From: Flagellimonas okinawensis | GTDB lineage: Bacteria; Bacteroidota; Bacteroidia; Flavobacteriales; Flavobacteriaceae | Direction: 5' to 3' | Length of the DNA: 64,000 nucleotides | Assembly: GCF_029194005.1 (NCBI RefSeq) | Contig: NZ_JARFVA010000002.1 | Coordinates: 186,001-250,000, forward strand | Shown here: positions 12,301 to 21,922 of the stretch, in pieces | How the letters are laid out: the number at the start of each line of letters is the position of its first letter | Numbering within the stretch: the stretch's first letter is position 1 | Made by a program: the position numbers and the translations under genes | Notes under the pieces: model-generated | The model's input: the letters and a program-made list of their open reading frames with translations, nothing else | Told to the model about the DNA's origin: nothing | Databases searched by the model: none

Positions 12301-15300
12301 GATTGATGATATCGAAGCTTACCAAACACCAGAAGTATGTACAGAATCATTGACCATCAATGTGAATGTAGAAGATGGTCACGCTTTTGATGGAGCTATT
12401 ACGGCCTATTCCGATCTTTCGTGTAATGGAGCTGCAGATGGTACCATCACTTTCGAAGCAGAAAACTTTGATCCTGCAACAGGGTTTACCTATCAAGTTG
12501 ATGGTGGAGCCGTTTCTGCACCACAATTTGCGAGTCCTGTAACCGTAAATGGTTTGTCTGCTGGAGCACATACTATAGAAATAGTAGATCTAAGGGATGC
12601 TGCCTGTTCAGTAATCCTTAACCAAACATTGACGCAACCGGATGTATTGGATGTTACAGCATCCATTACCAACGAACTTACTTGTACAAACGGAGGAGCC
12701 ACCATTACTGCAAATGCAACTGGCGGAACACCCGCATATCAATATCAGTTGGAAGATGATTTGGGCGCTGTTCTAACGGCCTATCAATCATCCAACGTGT
12801 TTACGGGTATAGCTGCCGGCGATTACGTTGTTAGGGCAATGGACACCAATTCTTGTGAGGATACCACTGCTGTAATCACTGTTGATCCACCTGCAACCAT
12901 TGTCTTCACGGCAACACCGACCGCTTGTTATAGTGGTAATAACGACGGTAGTATTCAGGTAGATGTTACCGATGGTAACGGGAACTATCAATTCAGTATA
13001 AACGGAAGTCCTTGGATTACACCAACGCCTTCTACAGCTACAACCTATACGTTCTCAAGTTTGACTGCAGGAACCTATACTATTGATGTACGTGATCAGT
13101 ATGGTTGTTCCGTTCAACAAACAGTAACCATTGTCGATGCTTTGATTGCATCCGTAGATGTTGTGGATGTATCAACTTGTGCCGATGGTAGCATAACTGT
13201 AACTGCTTCTGGTGGTTCACCAACTTTGGAATATGCATTTGTTCCAACTACTACAGACCCAACAGGATCATTCTCAACAACAAATGTTTATACAGTTACC
13301 GCCGGTAACGAAGGTACATTCGATGTGTACGTAAGAGATAATTCCGCAACCGCTCCTTATTGTGAATATATGGAAACGGTTACGGTGAACCCTGGTGTTC
13401 CATTGACTATGACTGCCACTCCAACTGATCCAGATTGTCATGACGGAACAGGAAATATTTTAGTTGATATCACCTCTGGCATCGCCCCATATACTATAGA
13501 AATTGTTGATTTGGACAATGGTGGCGCATCCAGCCAAACAAACACAAATGTATTGGCCTCAAGTAGGACTTATTACAACTTGATGCCTGGTAATTACACC
13601 ATTAATGTTACCGATGCGACAGGATGTGTGATCACCGATACCCAAACTATTAACAATCCTGATGAATTAACAGGAATAGTTACCGGTGTTGTGCCGGTGA
13701 ATTGTGGTGTGGGGCCTGCCGAATTTGGTTTTGACTTTTCCGGTTATCCATCAACTATTGGAACCATTGAATTTAGTGATGACGGGGGCACAACCTGGTC
13801 CTCTTCCGACCAATTCCGTGGATACAATCCTGGTGATACCGTATATCCATCCTTAAGAACAGTTGACGGATCTGGAAATACAATTTGTCAAACCGATTTA
13901 GAACCTTTCCTAATTCCTTATCCTTTGGATGATTTGGACATTACCATTTCGGCCTTGGTAGTAAATTGTAACGAATTACAGGTTACCGTTCAAGGGTCTG
14001 AAGGTGTTGCTCCATATGAGTATGCCTATTCTGATGATCCTGCCAATTTTGATCCATCTACAGCTACTTGGAACCCAGGCGGAAGTGTTGATAACCTTGG
14101 TAACACGGTTACTGCGGGTCACGGTATGTACCAATGGACAGGTTTGGTTCCAGGAAGAACTTATGTTTTCTATGTAAGAGATTCCAGTGGTTGTGTTCGC
14201 CAGAGTAATGTAAATGTGAACGATTTGATTACCGTTCCGTTAGAAATTACTTCTGTGGTGACTCCAACTTGTGACGGATTAACTACCGGTAGTATTACCT
14301 ATACGGTAACAGATAATCAAGCTCCTTTCGAAACTTTGATGAGATGGACTGTTTATGACATGTCCTCTGGTTCTCCTGTTTCAGTTGCAACTAGTGGTGG
14401 TATCGTTCCTTTTTCATCTCCTCAACAGGATATAGTTGTGAACAATCTTCCGGCTGGAAACTACTTTATTGAAGTTACAGAAGTGGATGGTTCCAATAAT
14501 GATAGTTGTGTGGGTGCGACCGAAAATGTACTGTTACAGGAATTGGATCCTTTAACAGGTACACCCGTAGTTTTACAAAATATCAGTTGTGATGCCCCTG
14601 GACTTATAGAAATTCAAAACCCAATGGGCGGTGGTGGAATTTATACCTATACCGTTACAGGACCGGTAGGATTTACTACTATCACATCTACATCCGACAA
14701 TCCAATTGAAATTCCTGCGAATTCACCAGCAGGTAACTACGAAGTTACTATGGAAGATCAGTTTGGTTGTGGTGTAAACTTGGGAAATGTTCCTTTGACA
14801 TTGACCCCAAACCCAACTATTGATAGTGTTCACATTGACAGTTGTGCATATCCTATCACAGTAACCATAAATGCTTCGACTACAGCTACAGACGTTTTCT
14901 ATTCTATGGATGGTGGAGCAACTTATTTGGACAACGGAGGTATATTTACCAATGTATCACCAGGAACATATAACATAGCTATCATAGATAGCAATGGATG
15001 TACCGATACTGATGTTATCGATGTTCACCCTCCATTGGAATTTACAGCAATACAAACCGTAGCCTTGGATTGCGAGCCAGGTGCAGCGGCAAATGCCGAG
15101 ATAGAAATTAATGTAATCTCTGGTTCCGGGAATTATGAATATATGATCGATGGTCCTGGTTTAAATGATGTAGCTAGAACTACATTGCCATCCAATCCAT
15201 TCACATGGACTGGTGCAGCGGCTGCAGGAAGCTATGATGTAATTGTATATGATATGGGAACAGCACCACCAAACTGTTCCCAGACCATTACTGTTGATGT

Positions 15301-18300
15301 ACCTGAAGCACCGCTTCCAAGCTTTACGGAAACTCATACGGATGTTACCTGTTTTGGTGCTAGCGACGGTACCATTACCTTAACGGAACAGGATACAGGT
15401 ATAAATCCATTGACCTATACATTGTCTCCTATGCCTGCAGGTGTTGTACAAAACGGCAACACATTTGAAAACCTTCCTGCCGGTACATACAGTGTACGTG
15501 GTGTAGGTTCCAACAGCTGTTTCGTGGATATTTTTGATATTGTCATCAATGAGCCAGCAGCAATTGCAAATGTGAACGCAAGTGTACTGGAATTTGGATG
15601 TACTGCTGGTAACAATACCAACAACGCAACCATAACCGTAGATACGGCTTCCATTACCGGAGGTAGCGGAAACTATGTAATCTATGAATTCATCAAAGAC
15701 GCAGGTTCCGTTGTAGTTCAATCCGGAAGTAACCCTGTTTATACTGAAACCGACATCAATGGTGGAAGTTATACCATCAATGTTTATGATGACAATGGAT
15801 GTTTGGGACAAACTACAGCAGTAATAGCACCATTTGATAGCTTGGATTCTGCCAGTGTTACCATAGATGCAGTTGCAACTTGTGTAACAGGTGAAGATAT
15901 CACTATCACAGCATTTGGTTCCATTACCAACTCAAATACAGATCCTGCAAACTATGAGTTCAGGGAATTGCCATCAGGTCCATTCCAAGCCTCGGGAACA
16001 TTTACAGGATTGAGTGTTGGAACACATAATTTTGAAGTAAGAAATACAGTAACAGGATGTATTATTACCGTTTCTCATGAAGTGGCAGATCCAGAAGTAT
16101 TGGATTTGAACATCGTGGATACTACTGATATAACTTGTTTTGGAGATACCAATGGTTCCGTAGAACTGAACTTGGTAGATGCTTCCAATGTTACGTATGC
16201 AAGTGCTACCAGCTATACCCTGTACTACGACGTAAACAATACGCCCACAGATATATCGGATGATACCACATTTACTGGTTCCGATGCCGATGGAAGCTTT
16301 ACTATCACAGGTCTTGCTGCCGGAACCTATTACATCGAGGTTACCGATACCAACCCTCCGGGATCAGCATGTTTGTACAGTGAATCTTTCACCATTGCAG
16401 GACCAGCAGCGTCCATAGCAGGTGCAACCGTAGTAACCGATATCACTTGTTTAGGCAACGATGGTACCATACAAATTACCAATGTAACCGGTGGATGGGG
16501 TGGATACTCCTATTATGTGGGTACAACTTCTCCAACAGGTCCTGGTGACTATGTTGCCTCTCCAAACTTTAGTGGACTTGGAGCTGGAACTTATGAAGCT
16601 TGGGTAATCGATTCCAGTGGATGTGAGCAATTGGTGGATACAGTAACACTAGCTGACCCATTGCCAATTACGGCAACCCTTCAGGTAAATGTTGAAAACT
16701 GTACAGACCTTCAAGGAGAAATCCAAGTAGTTGGAACAACCGGAGGACAAGGAAGCAACTATACTTACCAATTGATAAGAAACGGAGTTAATGTTGGCTC
16801 TCCTCAAACCAGTGATGTTTTCTCTGGATTGGGTGCAGGCTCATATGAAGTATTGATAGCCGACCAATGGTCTTGTACCACAACGGTAGGTCCTGTGGTA
16901 CTTACAGATGCTATGACAGCCACTACCACTGTGGTTAAACCTATCGATTGTACTGTAGATCCAGGAGGTCAGATAACAGTAAATGTTTCTGGTGGATCGT
17001 CCAACTTAACCTTTGCTGTTGAGTTCCCTGATGGTTCTACCCCGCTACCAACAAATACTACTGGAGTGTTCACAGGTTTAACCATGCCAGGTGTATATAC
17101 CTTCACGGTAACCGACAATGATACAGGAACTCCTTGTACCTATGTGGTGACACAAGAGTTGGATGATAAAGTTGATCCTATTCTATTGGATGCCACTATT
17201 CAAAATGTAAGCTGTTTTGGAGGAAACGACGGTAGTATCTTGGCCAACCTTGATCCTGCTACAGCGGTGAATCCAATTTACAGATATGAGTTGATAGGAA
17301 TAAGTGCAGGTGCTCCGAGCAGACCACTACAGGATAGTCCTTTGTTCGATAATCTACCAGCTGGTGATTACGAAGTTCGTGTGATCTCTTCCAGATCTTG
17401 TGTAGATGTAAAAGCTGAAACCATTACAGAACCTACAGTATTGGATGCAACTGCTACCGCTACGGATTTTGTATGTAGCCCGAGCAATTCTGTAGATGTG
17501 TCAACAATAACAGTTACAGCTACAGGAGGTACTCCATTTACTGGCGGAACTCCTTACTATCTATATAGTTTTGAAGGAAACAGCTTCACCTCCAACCCAT
17601 CTTTTGATGTGGTGGACAATGGAACTGCTCAAACTATAAACTACATTGTGAGGGATGCCAATGGTTGTGAATATCCAAACAGTATCACTGTTCAGCCATT
17701 GAACACATTCACATTAAGTGCCAATCAGGATGTGGCAATTACCTGTAACAATCCAGAAACGGTAACATTGACGGTTACAGAAAGTATTGGTGGTGACACC
17801 TACACCTTCGAGTTGCTGCCAGTAGGAAACCCATATGGATCTATGGTTACTTCCACAACAACAACTGCAACTTTTGAGTTGACAGAACCTGGTACTTATA
17901 CCTTCAGGGCAACCAACGATACCACAGGATGTTATGTGGAAACTACACATACCATCGCTCCTTACGATACCATAGATGTGAGCGCAACAGCTACAGCACC
18001 AGCAATTTGCTTTGGTGATGCAGGTGAAATAACAATAGATGTTACTGGATACACAGGGGCTTATGACTATGATGTATACAGAACGGATGGTACCTTGATC
18101 GTATCAGGAAGTGAAAACACCTCATCCGGTTCATTTGCCATAACGCACCCAGATTTGGTTGGTGGAAACTACTATGTTGAAGTAGAAGCTACAGGAACAC
18201 CTTTCTGTTCCGCTATTTCCGGAACGGTGACCATTATTTCACCAAGTGCGGCATTGGATTATACACCACAAGAAATGGCCAATGTTACCTGTACGAACGA

Positions 18301-20500
18301 TCAGGGTGAAATTTTGATTGCTCCAACGGGAGGTTATGCACCATACGACATTGTATTGACCAATACCACGACAACTGAGGTTTATACGATGAACGATGTA
18401 GCCAGCTACTTGTTCACTGGATTATCCGCAGGAGTTTATACGGTAAGGGTAACGGACAATGGAGGATGTTTTGAGGATAGAGGAATCACCCTGGAAGTGC
18501 CAGACCCAATTACCGCAGATATTGATGCTGCTCCAATCGACCTATTGTGCTACGGTGCTGAAAGTGCTTCAGTATGGGCGCACAACGTAAGTGGAGGAAG
18601 TGGTTCGTACAACTATCAATTGAATTACTACAATGAAGCAGGTACTGCCATTGTATTTACCACTGGTGAACAAATCAGTAACACATTCAATAATTTGGGT
18701 GCAGGTACATACAGTATTACCGTTTCCGATGTATGGAACTGTTCTGTGGAAACTCCAACGGTAACCATTACAGAACCAACTGAGGTAATGGCTTCATTGA
18801 TCCAGGTAAGTGAAATGACCTGTAACGACGATGCACAGATTATGTTGAGCGCTGCAGGAGGAACTGCACCTTACTACTACAGTACAGATGGAATCAATTT
18901 CTTTGCCATGAGCGGTGGGGATACACATACATTTGATGTAGGAGCAGGTGAATACCAATATTACGTTCGCGATGATAATGGTTGTGATGCCATGATATCC
19001 AACCAAGTTACAGTTGATGAGGTTCCAGAACTAACCTTGGCGATCGATGAATCTGCTGCGTTGATCAATTGTACAGGCGAAGCATCCGCTACAATCATAG
19101 CACAAGCAACCGGTGGTTTGGGCAACTATAGCTACGAATTGTTCAGTGATGCTGCCTTGACCAACTTGGTAGATGGACCACAAAACAACGGTACTTTCAA
19201 CGGCCTAATGGCAGGTGAATACTATGTAAGGGTAACCAGTGAAGACTGCGTGGAAGTTTCCCCAGTGATTACCATAGTTGATCCAGAACCATTGGTTGTG
19301 GAAAGAGAAGAGTTTACAGATATAACATGTTCAGGAATGAACGACGGTACAATTACTGTTGAAGTGTCGGGTGGAACAGGTGAGATTCTATACGCTATTT
19401 CACCTAATCTAGATCAGTTTGATACGACGAACACCTTTACTGATCTAGAACCCGGCATCTATGATGTAATTGCACAAGATGTGAACGGATGTTTCATTAC
19501 GTTCCAATTTGAAATCACTCAACCGGAACCAATCGTTGCCGAAGCCATTAATATTATGGACGAGGTATGCTTCGAAAGCGGTGATGGATCATTTGAGCTA
19601 CAAATATCAGGAGGTACCGCTCCTTATCAAACTAGTTTAAATTCCAGTGCAGATGAAAACTTTGTACAAGATCAATTCTTGTTCCAAGACCTTACCGCAG
19701 GAACGCATGTTGTATTTGTAAGAGATGCTCAAGGTTGTGAAACAAATGTAATCGTGGAAATAGAGCCGGGTGTTAACCTAGCCGCTACCGTTACACCTAT
19801 TTACGAGTGTACAGGTAATATTCCAGACAACTACTTGGAAATTATATTGGAAGACGAATCAATTGCGGGTGACCTTATGTACGCTTTGGATTCAACAGAT
19901 CCAGCCGATATGCAACTAACGGCCGACTTTACCAATATGACACCAGGTGACCATTACATTACCATAGCCCATGCCAATGGATGTATGACCACATACGACT
20001 TTACCATTGAAGCCTATGAACCTTTGACACTGACGTTGGAAAACAACAACATCAACCAGATTACGGCCATAGCAGAAGGTGGAGTGGAAGATTATACATT
20101 CTATTTCAACGATATCGACAATGGTACGGATAATACGTTCTACATCAACAGGACCGATACGTACACGGTAACTGTAATAGATCAGAACGGTTGTGAGGCC
20201 ACCGCAGAAATATTCATGGAGTTCATAGATATTGAGTTCCCGAACTTTTTCACCCCAGATGGCGACGGTCTCAACGATATATGGATACCTGACAACATTG
20301 AAGGGTTCCCGGACGTACTAATTAAGATTTATGACCGTTATGGTAGAGTAGTGGAAGAGATGACCCGAAACGTACAGGGATGGGACGGTAATTACGATGG
20401 AAAACCATTGCCAACCGGAGATTACTGGTACGTAGTTAAACTCGAAGGTCCACAAGACGATCGAGAATTTGTGGGACACTTTACACTATATCGACAATAA
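6308..20500 (+). CDS. sprB: Giant SprB-like gliding adhesin with about 40 repeats
   Basis: Predicted mobile cell-surface adhesin exported by type IX secretion; SprB of F. johnsoniae is the comparable giant gliding adhesin. I choose the ATG at 6308 (4,730 residues) because MKLTLLKWGS and a hydrophobic stretch ending GISQ form a signal peptide; an in-frame start at 6248 would overlap the previous gene by 50 nt. Residues about 40-380 form an N-terminal globular region, then a DUF11-like segment (about 385-500). About 40 units of roughly 80-100 residues follow, each with a Cys near the start (often TCFG/CNDG), GGxxPYxYxxDG, a GTYTI/V turn and DxNGC. A non-repeat beta-rich block interrupts them near residues 1813-2010. 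The last ~90 residues (FFTPDGDGLND onward) are a type B T9SS sorting domain. The whole 14.2 kb frame is open with no break. Confidence 0.88.
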   Translation: MKLTLLKWGSSICILLFMYTGISQVKNDFDVRYENRLKGDLTFIANNIVNRDEGSDGPESPYNATGSSSEYNDRLNMQYIDIDGDPSTFSSSSATLSVPDPGCSLIRYAGLYWSAVYRDNNRSTDFNQVKFRVPGGSYVDLTADEILFDGDGDADFGTYAPYACYKDVTSIVSGLANPDGEYFVANVRASSGDNVQGGVSGGWSLVVVYENPTLPGKYITTFDGYAGIKSGETVDIPFSGFTTLPAPFPVNAKLGVAALEGDNRISGDQLSIRADSNGSFTTLSNTANPANNFFNSNITNEGAIVTTRNPNSTNTLGWDVDLFTIPNPNQSVIPNDETGATLRASSTQDKYDIFFTSLDVEIIEPTMNLAKTVEDIGGNDITGQGVHLGQYLDYVLTFENVGNDDAVNYTIRDVLPINVTLDESSINMPAGVTYVYDPATRTITFTIPDSMVEEGDPAATIRMRVQVAENCFDFIDACTDIIQNLAYSTYSGAINTAQITDDPSVSDFDGCGFGTPGATNFLLDDLSACNFSRTVQLCGDEVLLDAGDNFDNYIWYRDENGNNQIDVGTDTVITDGDSDNDPSTILVNEIGTYIVDKQVADPCKDFQEIINVELFGSVQSNPITALINDTSNTIDGDIEICPNDGSELPEIFLCGLNDTELIQINIPDATSIVWEQLDEASCGAVTDGCANTNAGCTWNTVDTGNDFLASDTGQYRLVINYQNGCFSRFYFNIYKNPLDPQYTSRDIICDTDGNITVTNVPLTYEFQLVNQSTGTIEVAYQSSPSFDIDTNGAYMVEMRQQGVTDGCVFVLDNIGILERDFQVDVVPQDTDCNGLGEIAISVLNVEAQYYYEISQGGTVVDTHGPTNDNNYTFVNLNDGVYDVNVTTDDGCDYTEQVTILDLTDLELTARISQHITCREGNIQMESTGGKTPHTYAIWSYVDDNGVTQISYPSVTDIPASAFQTSQIFDIYDPGRYTFVVVDRNNCYDISNPVDIEFRPAAEYNATTITDVLCYGDATGGITFNLVDDNGYQLTYYLFDATGFDEDNYDLNNALATNASGNFPGLTNGDYAVVINQRKGSADCDYFEYASISAPSSAIDADAVLVQDYTCLQDGIVEAQNVTGGTAPYEYSIDGVTFVASPTFNNLTDGTYTITVRDANGCTFVTNSVTIDPLDPPTDIDFTSTDPLCPTFESDITLSVTGGSPALVYEIISPAASVVNNGNNATFTSLTPGTYMFRVTDSDGCSYDESYTIAPVTEISVMGQLVSNITCFGANDGEIEYTVSNFNTDFDYTVTGPASFSGTAETNGTISLNGLAEGTYTITVTDNLTNCTDTADVTIAAPPAAITAPVSVTQPTCISDGSVQITAAGGWGSYTYEITAGPATFGPQSSGLFTGLTLGGTYTFTVTDANGCVYTDTFIINEAVAPVLEIVPNDICYDDATGLTLTANITSGGDGNYQYSLNGGPFGATNVFTGLGPGTYTIDVRDGNSCTDSASITIDPELSVVASASNITACATGTDINITAAGGDGNYVYAVVPDGTTPTAGDFSTTNPVTVTSAGDYDVYVRDNNGAADYCEASYDITIIQDDPLAITVTNTDILCSGESQAEITITATGGEGPYLYSIDNGANYQTSNTFVNLPAGSYNIRVRDANNCDVTEIYTITEPLTLSASAAVTALAECYPGMGAEVRITNAIGGTAPYEYSFDGGSTYGASSIGYLLPGTHTLYIRDANLCTFPMSVTIDPEPEAPTATTAIDYECDGEGTITVTPSSTDFDYTYEIDGSPNTPNTSNVFTDVAVGNHTITVNYTSNIAPSPSVLLSENFGTGPNTSIPEVDPAYCYEPQNGSVNSCGWGIDTHIQDGEYSVTQTIVNPYGTWLSPNDHSGLANGRFLAMNVGGAVGPNGIIYAKRGIEVVPNRDITISLWAFNLLRNGTSGADPDIDIQLVDGVGTVIASTTTGNVPKNNGVNDWQNYSVTLNPGANTNLDIVIRTNSAVTGGNDIAIDDIEAYQTPEVCTESLTINVNVEDGHAFDGAITAYSDLSCNGAADGTITFEAENFDPATGFTYQVDGGAVSAPQFASPVTVNGLSAGAHTIEIVDLRDAACSVILNQTLTQPDVLDVTASITNELTCTNGGATITANATGGTPAYQYQLEDDLGAVLTAYQSSNVFTGIAAGDYVVRAMDTNSCEDTTAVITVDPPATIVFTATPTACYSGNNDGSIQVDVTDGNGNYQFSINGSPWITPTPSTATTYTFSSLTAGTYTIDVRDQYGCSVQQTVTIVDALIASVDVVDVSTCADGSITVTASGGSPTLEYAFVPTTTDPTGSFSTTNVYTVTAGNEGTFDVYVRDNSATAPYCEYMETVTVNPGVPLTMTATPTDPDCHDGTGNILVDITSGIAPYTIEIVDLDNGGASSQTNTNVLASSRTYYNLMPGNYTINVTDATGCVITDTQTINNPDELTGIVTGVVPVNCGVGPAEFGFDFSGYPSTIGTIEFSDDGGTTWSSSDQFRGYNPGDTVYPSLRTVDGSGNTICQTDLEPFLIPYPLDDLDITISALVVNCNELQVTVQGSEGVAPYEYAYSDDPANFDPSTATWNPGGSVDNLGNTVTAGHGMYQWTGLVPGRTYVFYVRDSSGCVRQSNVNVNDLITVPLEITSVVTPTCDGLTTGSITYTVTDNQAPFETLMRWTVYDMSSGSPVSVATSGGIVPFSSPQQDIVVNNLPAGNYFIEVTEVDGSNNDSCVGATENVLLQELDPLTGTPVVLQNISCDAPGLIEIQNPMGGGGIYTYTVTGPVGFTTITSTSDNPIEIPANSPAGNYEVTMEDQFGCGVNLGNVPLTLTPNPTIDSVHIDSCAYPITVTINASTTATDVFYSMDGGATYLDNGGIFTNVSPGTYNIAIIDSNGCTDTDVIDVHPPLEFTAIQTVALDCEPGAAANAEIEINVISGSGNYEYMIDGPGLNDVARTTLPSNPFTWTGAAAAGSYDVIVYDMGTAPPNCSQTITVDVPEAPLPSFTETHTDVTCFGASDGTITLTEQDTGINPLTYTLSPMPAGVVQNGNTFENLPAGTYSVRGVGSNSCFVDIFDIVINEPAAIANVNASVLEFGCTAGNNTNNATITVDTASITGGSGNYVIYEFIKDAGSVVVQSGSNPVYTETDINGGSYTINVYDDNGCLGQTTAVIAPFDSLDSASVTIDAVATCVTGEDITITAFGSITNSNTDPANYEFRELPSGPFQASGTFTGLSVGTHNFEVRNTVTGCIITVSHEVADPEVLDLNIVDTTDITCFGDTNGSVELNLVDASNVTYASATSYTLYYDVNNTPTDISDDTTFTGSDADGSFTITGLAAGTYYIEVTDTNPPGSACLYSESFTIAGPAASIAGATVVTDITCLGNDGTIQITNVTGGWGGYSYYVGTTSPTGPGDYVASPNFSGLGAGTYEAWVIDSSGCEQLVDTVTLADPLPITATLQVNVENCTDLQGEIQVVGTTGGQGSNYTYQLIRNGVNVGSPQTSDVFSGLGAGSYEVLIADQWSCTTTVGPVVLTDAMTATTTVVKPIDCTVDPGGQITVNVSGGSSNLTFAVEFPDGSTPLPTNTTGVFTGLTMPGVYTFTVTDNDTGTPCTYVVTQELDDKVDPILLDATIQNVSCFGGNDGSILANLDPATAVNPIYRYELIGISAGAPSRPLQDSPLFDNLPAGDYEVRVISSRSCVDVKAETITEPTVLDATATATDFVCSPSNSVDVSTITVTATGGTPFTGGTPYYLYSFEGNSFTSNPSFDVVDNGTAQTINYIVRDANGCEYPNSITVQPLNTFTLSANQDVAITCNNPETVTLTVTESIGGDTYTFELLPVGNPYGSMVTSTTTTATFELTEPGTYTFRATNDTTGCYVETTHTIAPYDTIDVSATATAPAICFGDAGEITIDVTGYTGAYDYDVYRTDGTLIVSGSENTSSGSFAITHPDLVGGNYYVEVEATGTPFCSAISGTVTIISPSAALDYTPQEMANVTCTNDQGEILIAPTGGYAPYDIVLTNTTTTEVYTMNDVASYLFTGLSAGVYTVRVTDNGGCFEDRGITLEVPDPITADIDAAPIDLLCYGAESASVWAHNVSGGSGSYNYQLNYYNEAGTAIVFTTGEQISNTFNNLGAGTYSITVSDVWNCSVETPTVTITEPTEVMASLIQVSEMTCNDDAQIMLSAAGGTAPYYYSTDGINFFAMSGGDTHTFDVGAGEYQYYVRDDNGCDAMISNQVTVDEVPELTLAIDESAALINCTGEASATIIAQATGGLGNYSYELFSDAALTNLVDGPQNNGTFNGLMAGEYYVRVTSEDCVEVSPVITIVDPEPLVVEREEFTDITCSGMNDGTITVEVSGGTGEILYAISPNLDQFDTTNTFTDLEPGIYDVIAQDVNGCFITFQFEITQPEPIVAEAINIMDEVCFESGDGSFELQISGGTAPYQTSLNSSADENFVQDQFLFQDLTAGTHVVFVRDAQGCETNVIVEIEPGVNLAATVTPIYECTGNIPDNYLEIILEDESIAGDLMYALDSTDPADMQLTADFTNMTPGDHYITIAHANGCMTTYDFTIEAYEPLTLTLENNNINQITAIAEGGVEDYTFYFNDIDNGTDNTFYINRTDTYTVTVIDQNGCEATAEIFMEFIDIEFPNFFTPDGDGLNDIWIPDNIEGFPDVLIKIYDRYGRVVEEMTRNVQGWDGNYDGKPLPTGDYWYVVKLEGPQDDREFVGHFTLYRQ

Positions 20501-20521
20501 TACTTAACCTACGCTGACCCC

Positions 20522-21481
20522 ATGCTTAAAAAAGTATACTCAACTATCCTACTTGTTTCCTTGGCACTTTGTGCCAGGGGACAGGAGTTGACCGTACCCC
20601 AATTATCCCAATATATAGCCGATAATCCATTTTTAATGTCTCCTACCTATGCAGGTATAGGAGATCATATAAAAGTCCGTTTAAACGGCTTAACACAATG
20701 GGTAGGAATCGAAGATGCTCCCGATACCCAAACCTTGGCAGCCGATGCCAGGATAGGAAATAGATCCGGAGTGGGAATGCTGCTTTATAACGACAGTAAT
20801 GGTTATACCAGACAAAGGGGGGCAAGGGTTTCCTTTGCACACCACCTTACTTTGGACAGATATGATGACATCTTTTTATCCTTCGGAATTTCGTACAACT
20901 TTAACCAGTTCAGGATAGATGTGGAACAGTTCGAAGCCAGAAATGGACAACTACCTACAGATGATAAAGCAACCACCAACCATAATTTTGATCTGGGTGT
21001 ATTGTACCGTTACGATAAATTCTTTTTAAGCCTTAATGCAGGAAACGTACTAAACAAAGATCTTTCCAATTTTAATACGGACATTATTAGAATAGAACCG
21101 AACAAATTGAGAAATTATTATCTGTATTCAGGATACAGTTTTTCCAAGAGCAAGAACAGTAAGTTGGAAATAGAACCATCCGTATTTTTTCAATGGTTCG
21201 AGAGCGACGGACGTTCAGTCACCGATCTGAACGCTAAATTCCGATTCCGCGATTTTGAAGACTACTACTATGTGGGTCTCACCTACCGCTTTTTGAACGA
21301 TCAGTTAGGTGAACCACTGTACATTGCTCCAATGGCCGGATTTAAAAAGAGTAACTTCTATTTTGGGTATTCCTATCAAGTTATAACCAACGAGATATTG
21401 GGTTATAGCACAGGTACCCATGTACTTACCGTAGGAATGGACCTCTTCCAAGGTATAAGTAACTGCAGATGTATGTATTGA
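20522..21481 (+). CDS. sprF: PorP/SprF-family membrane protein, SprF-like
   Basis: Outer-membrane barrel of the PorP/SprF family, 319 residues with a signal peptide (about 1-20, ending LCARGQ). The family hallmark at the mature N terminus (QLSQYIADNPFLMSPTYAGIGD) is clear, followed by alternating strands and family patterns such as NRSGVGMLLYND and FGFSY/FLSFGISYN. It ends with a Cys-containing tail, SNCRCMY. In F. johnsoniae, SprF is needed for surface display of SprB, and here it is the last gene of the operon, 21 nt after the giant adhesin. By analogy it should work as the dedicated outer-membrane partner in secretion or anchoring of the upstream protein. Confidence 0.85.
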   Translation: MLKKVYSTILLVSLALCARGQELTVPQLSQYIADNPFLMSPTYAGIGDHIKVRLNGLTQWVGIEDAPDTQTLAADARIGNRSGVGMLLYNDSNGYTRQRGARVSFAHHLTLDRYDDIFLSFGISYNFNQFRIDVEQFEARNGQLPTDDKATTNHNFDLGVLYRYDKFFLSLNAGNVLNKDLSNFNTDIIRIEPNKLRNYYLYSGYSFSKSKNSKLEIEPSVFFQWFESDGRSVTDLNAKFRFRDFEDYYYVGLTYRFLNDQLGEPLYIAPMAGFKKSNFYFGYSYQVITNEILGYSTGTHVLTVGMDLFQGISNCRCMY

Positions 21482-21506
21482 TTTTATCGCTTTTACCCTA
21501 TTTTTG
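21478..21506 (+). promoter_or_regulatory. folB: Bacteroidota-type promoter for folB
   Basis: TTG at 21478-21480, an 18-nt spacer, and TATTTTTG at 21499-21506 match the -33/-7 pattern TTG-N17-23-TAnnTTTG. It overlaps the stop codon of the sprF-like gene and lies 20 nt upstream of the folB start, so folB is probably transcribed apart from the motility operon. Confidence 0.65.
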
Positions 21507-21526
21507 CCCTTTCTTAATTCAAAGCT

Positions 21527-21883
21527 TTGGGAAAGATCAGGTTAAAGAACGTTAGAATACATTCCAACCATGGGTGTTTAAGGGAAGAAATGCTCATTGG
21601 TAGCGACTACAGGGTAGATTTGGAAGTTACCGCAGATCTTTCGAAGCCGGCAGCATCAGATCAACTTGATGAAACCGTTGATTATGTTCACCTCAACAAC
21701 ATTATTAAAGAGGAAATGACGGTACGTTCCAATTTATTGGAGCATGTCGCCAAAAGAATCATTGATCGTATATTTCAAGAAATCAAGGAAGTAACCCATG
21801 TAGAGGTCGAAGTTTCCAAAATAAACCCCCCAATTGGTGGCGATGTCGAAAGTGTTTCGGTGAAACTCGAAATTACTCGATGA
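21527..21883 (+). CDS. folB: Dihydroneopterin aldolase
   Basis: Converts 7,8-dihydroneopterin to 6-hydroxymethyl-7,8-dihydropterin and glycolaldehyde in folate synthesis. The 118-residue length is normal for FolB. Recognisable features are the N-terminal strand with SNHGCLREEMLIGSDYRVDLEV, the TVDYVHL segment, LLEHVAKRI, and the C-terminal VSKINPPIGGDVESVSV, which holds the conserved Lys and Pro-Pro turn. The start is a TTG: the next in-frame ATG is 19 codons further in and would remove the first strand and the conserved HG. It follows the motility operon but has its own promoter-like sequence. Confidence 0.9.
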   Translation: MGKIRLKNVRIHSNHGCLREEMLIGSDYRVDLEVTADLSKPAASDQLDETVDYVHLNNIIKEEMTVRSNLLEHVAKRIIDRIFQEIKEVTHVEVEVSKINPPIGGDVESVSVKLEITR

Positions 21884-21922
21884 ACGGCCACTTAGAAGAT
21901 GTGACCTCGATCAATCTTTTTT

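Noticed and set aside
6308..20500. Regular repeats over 14 kb that could suggest tandem DNA repeats or a CRISPR-like array
   Set aside because: The repetition is at protein level (SprB-type units of about 80-100 residues); I saw no run of identical short DNA repeats with unique spacers.
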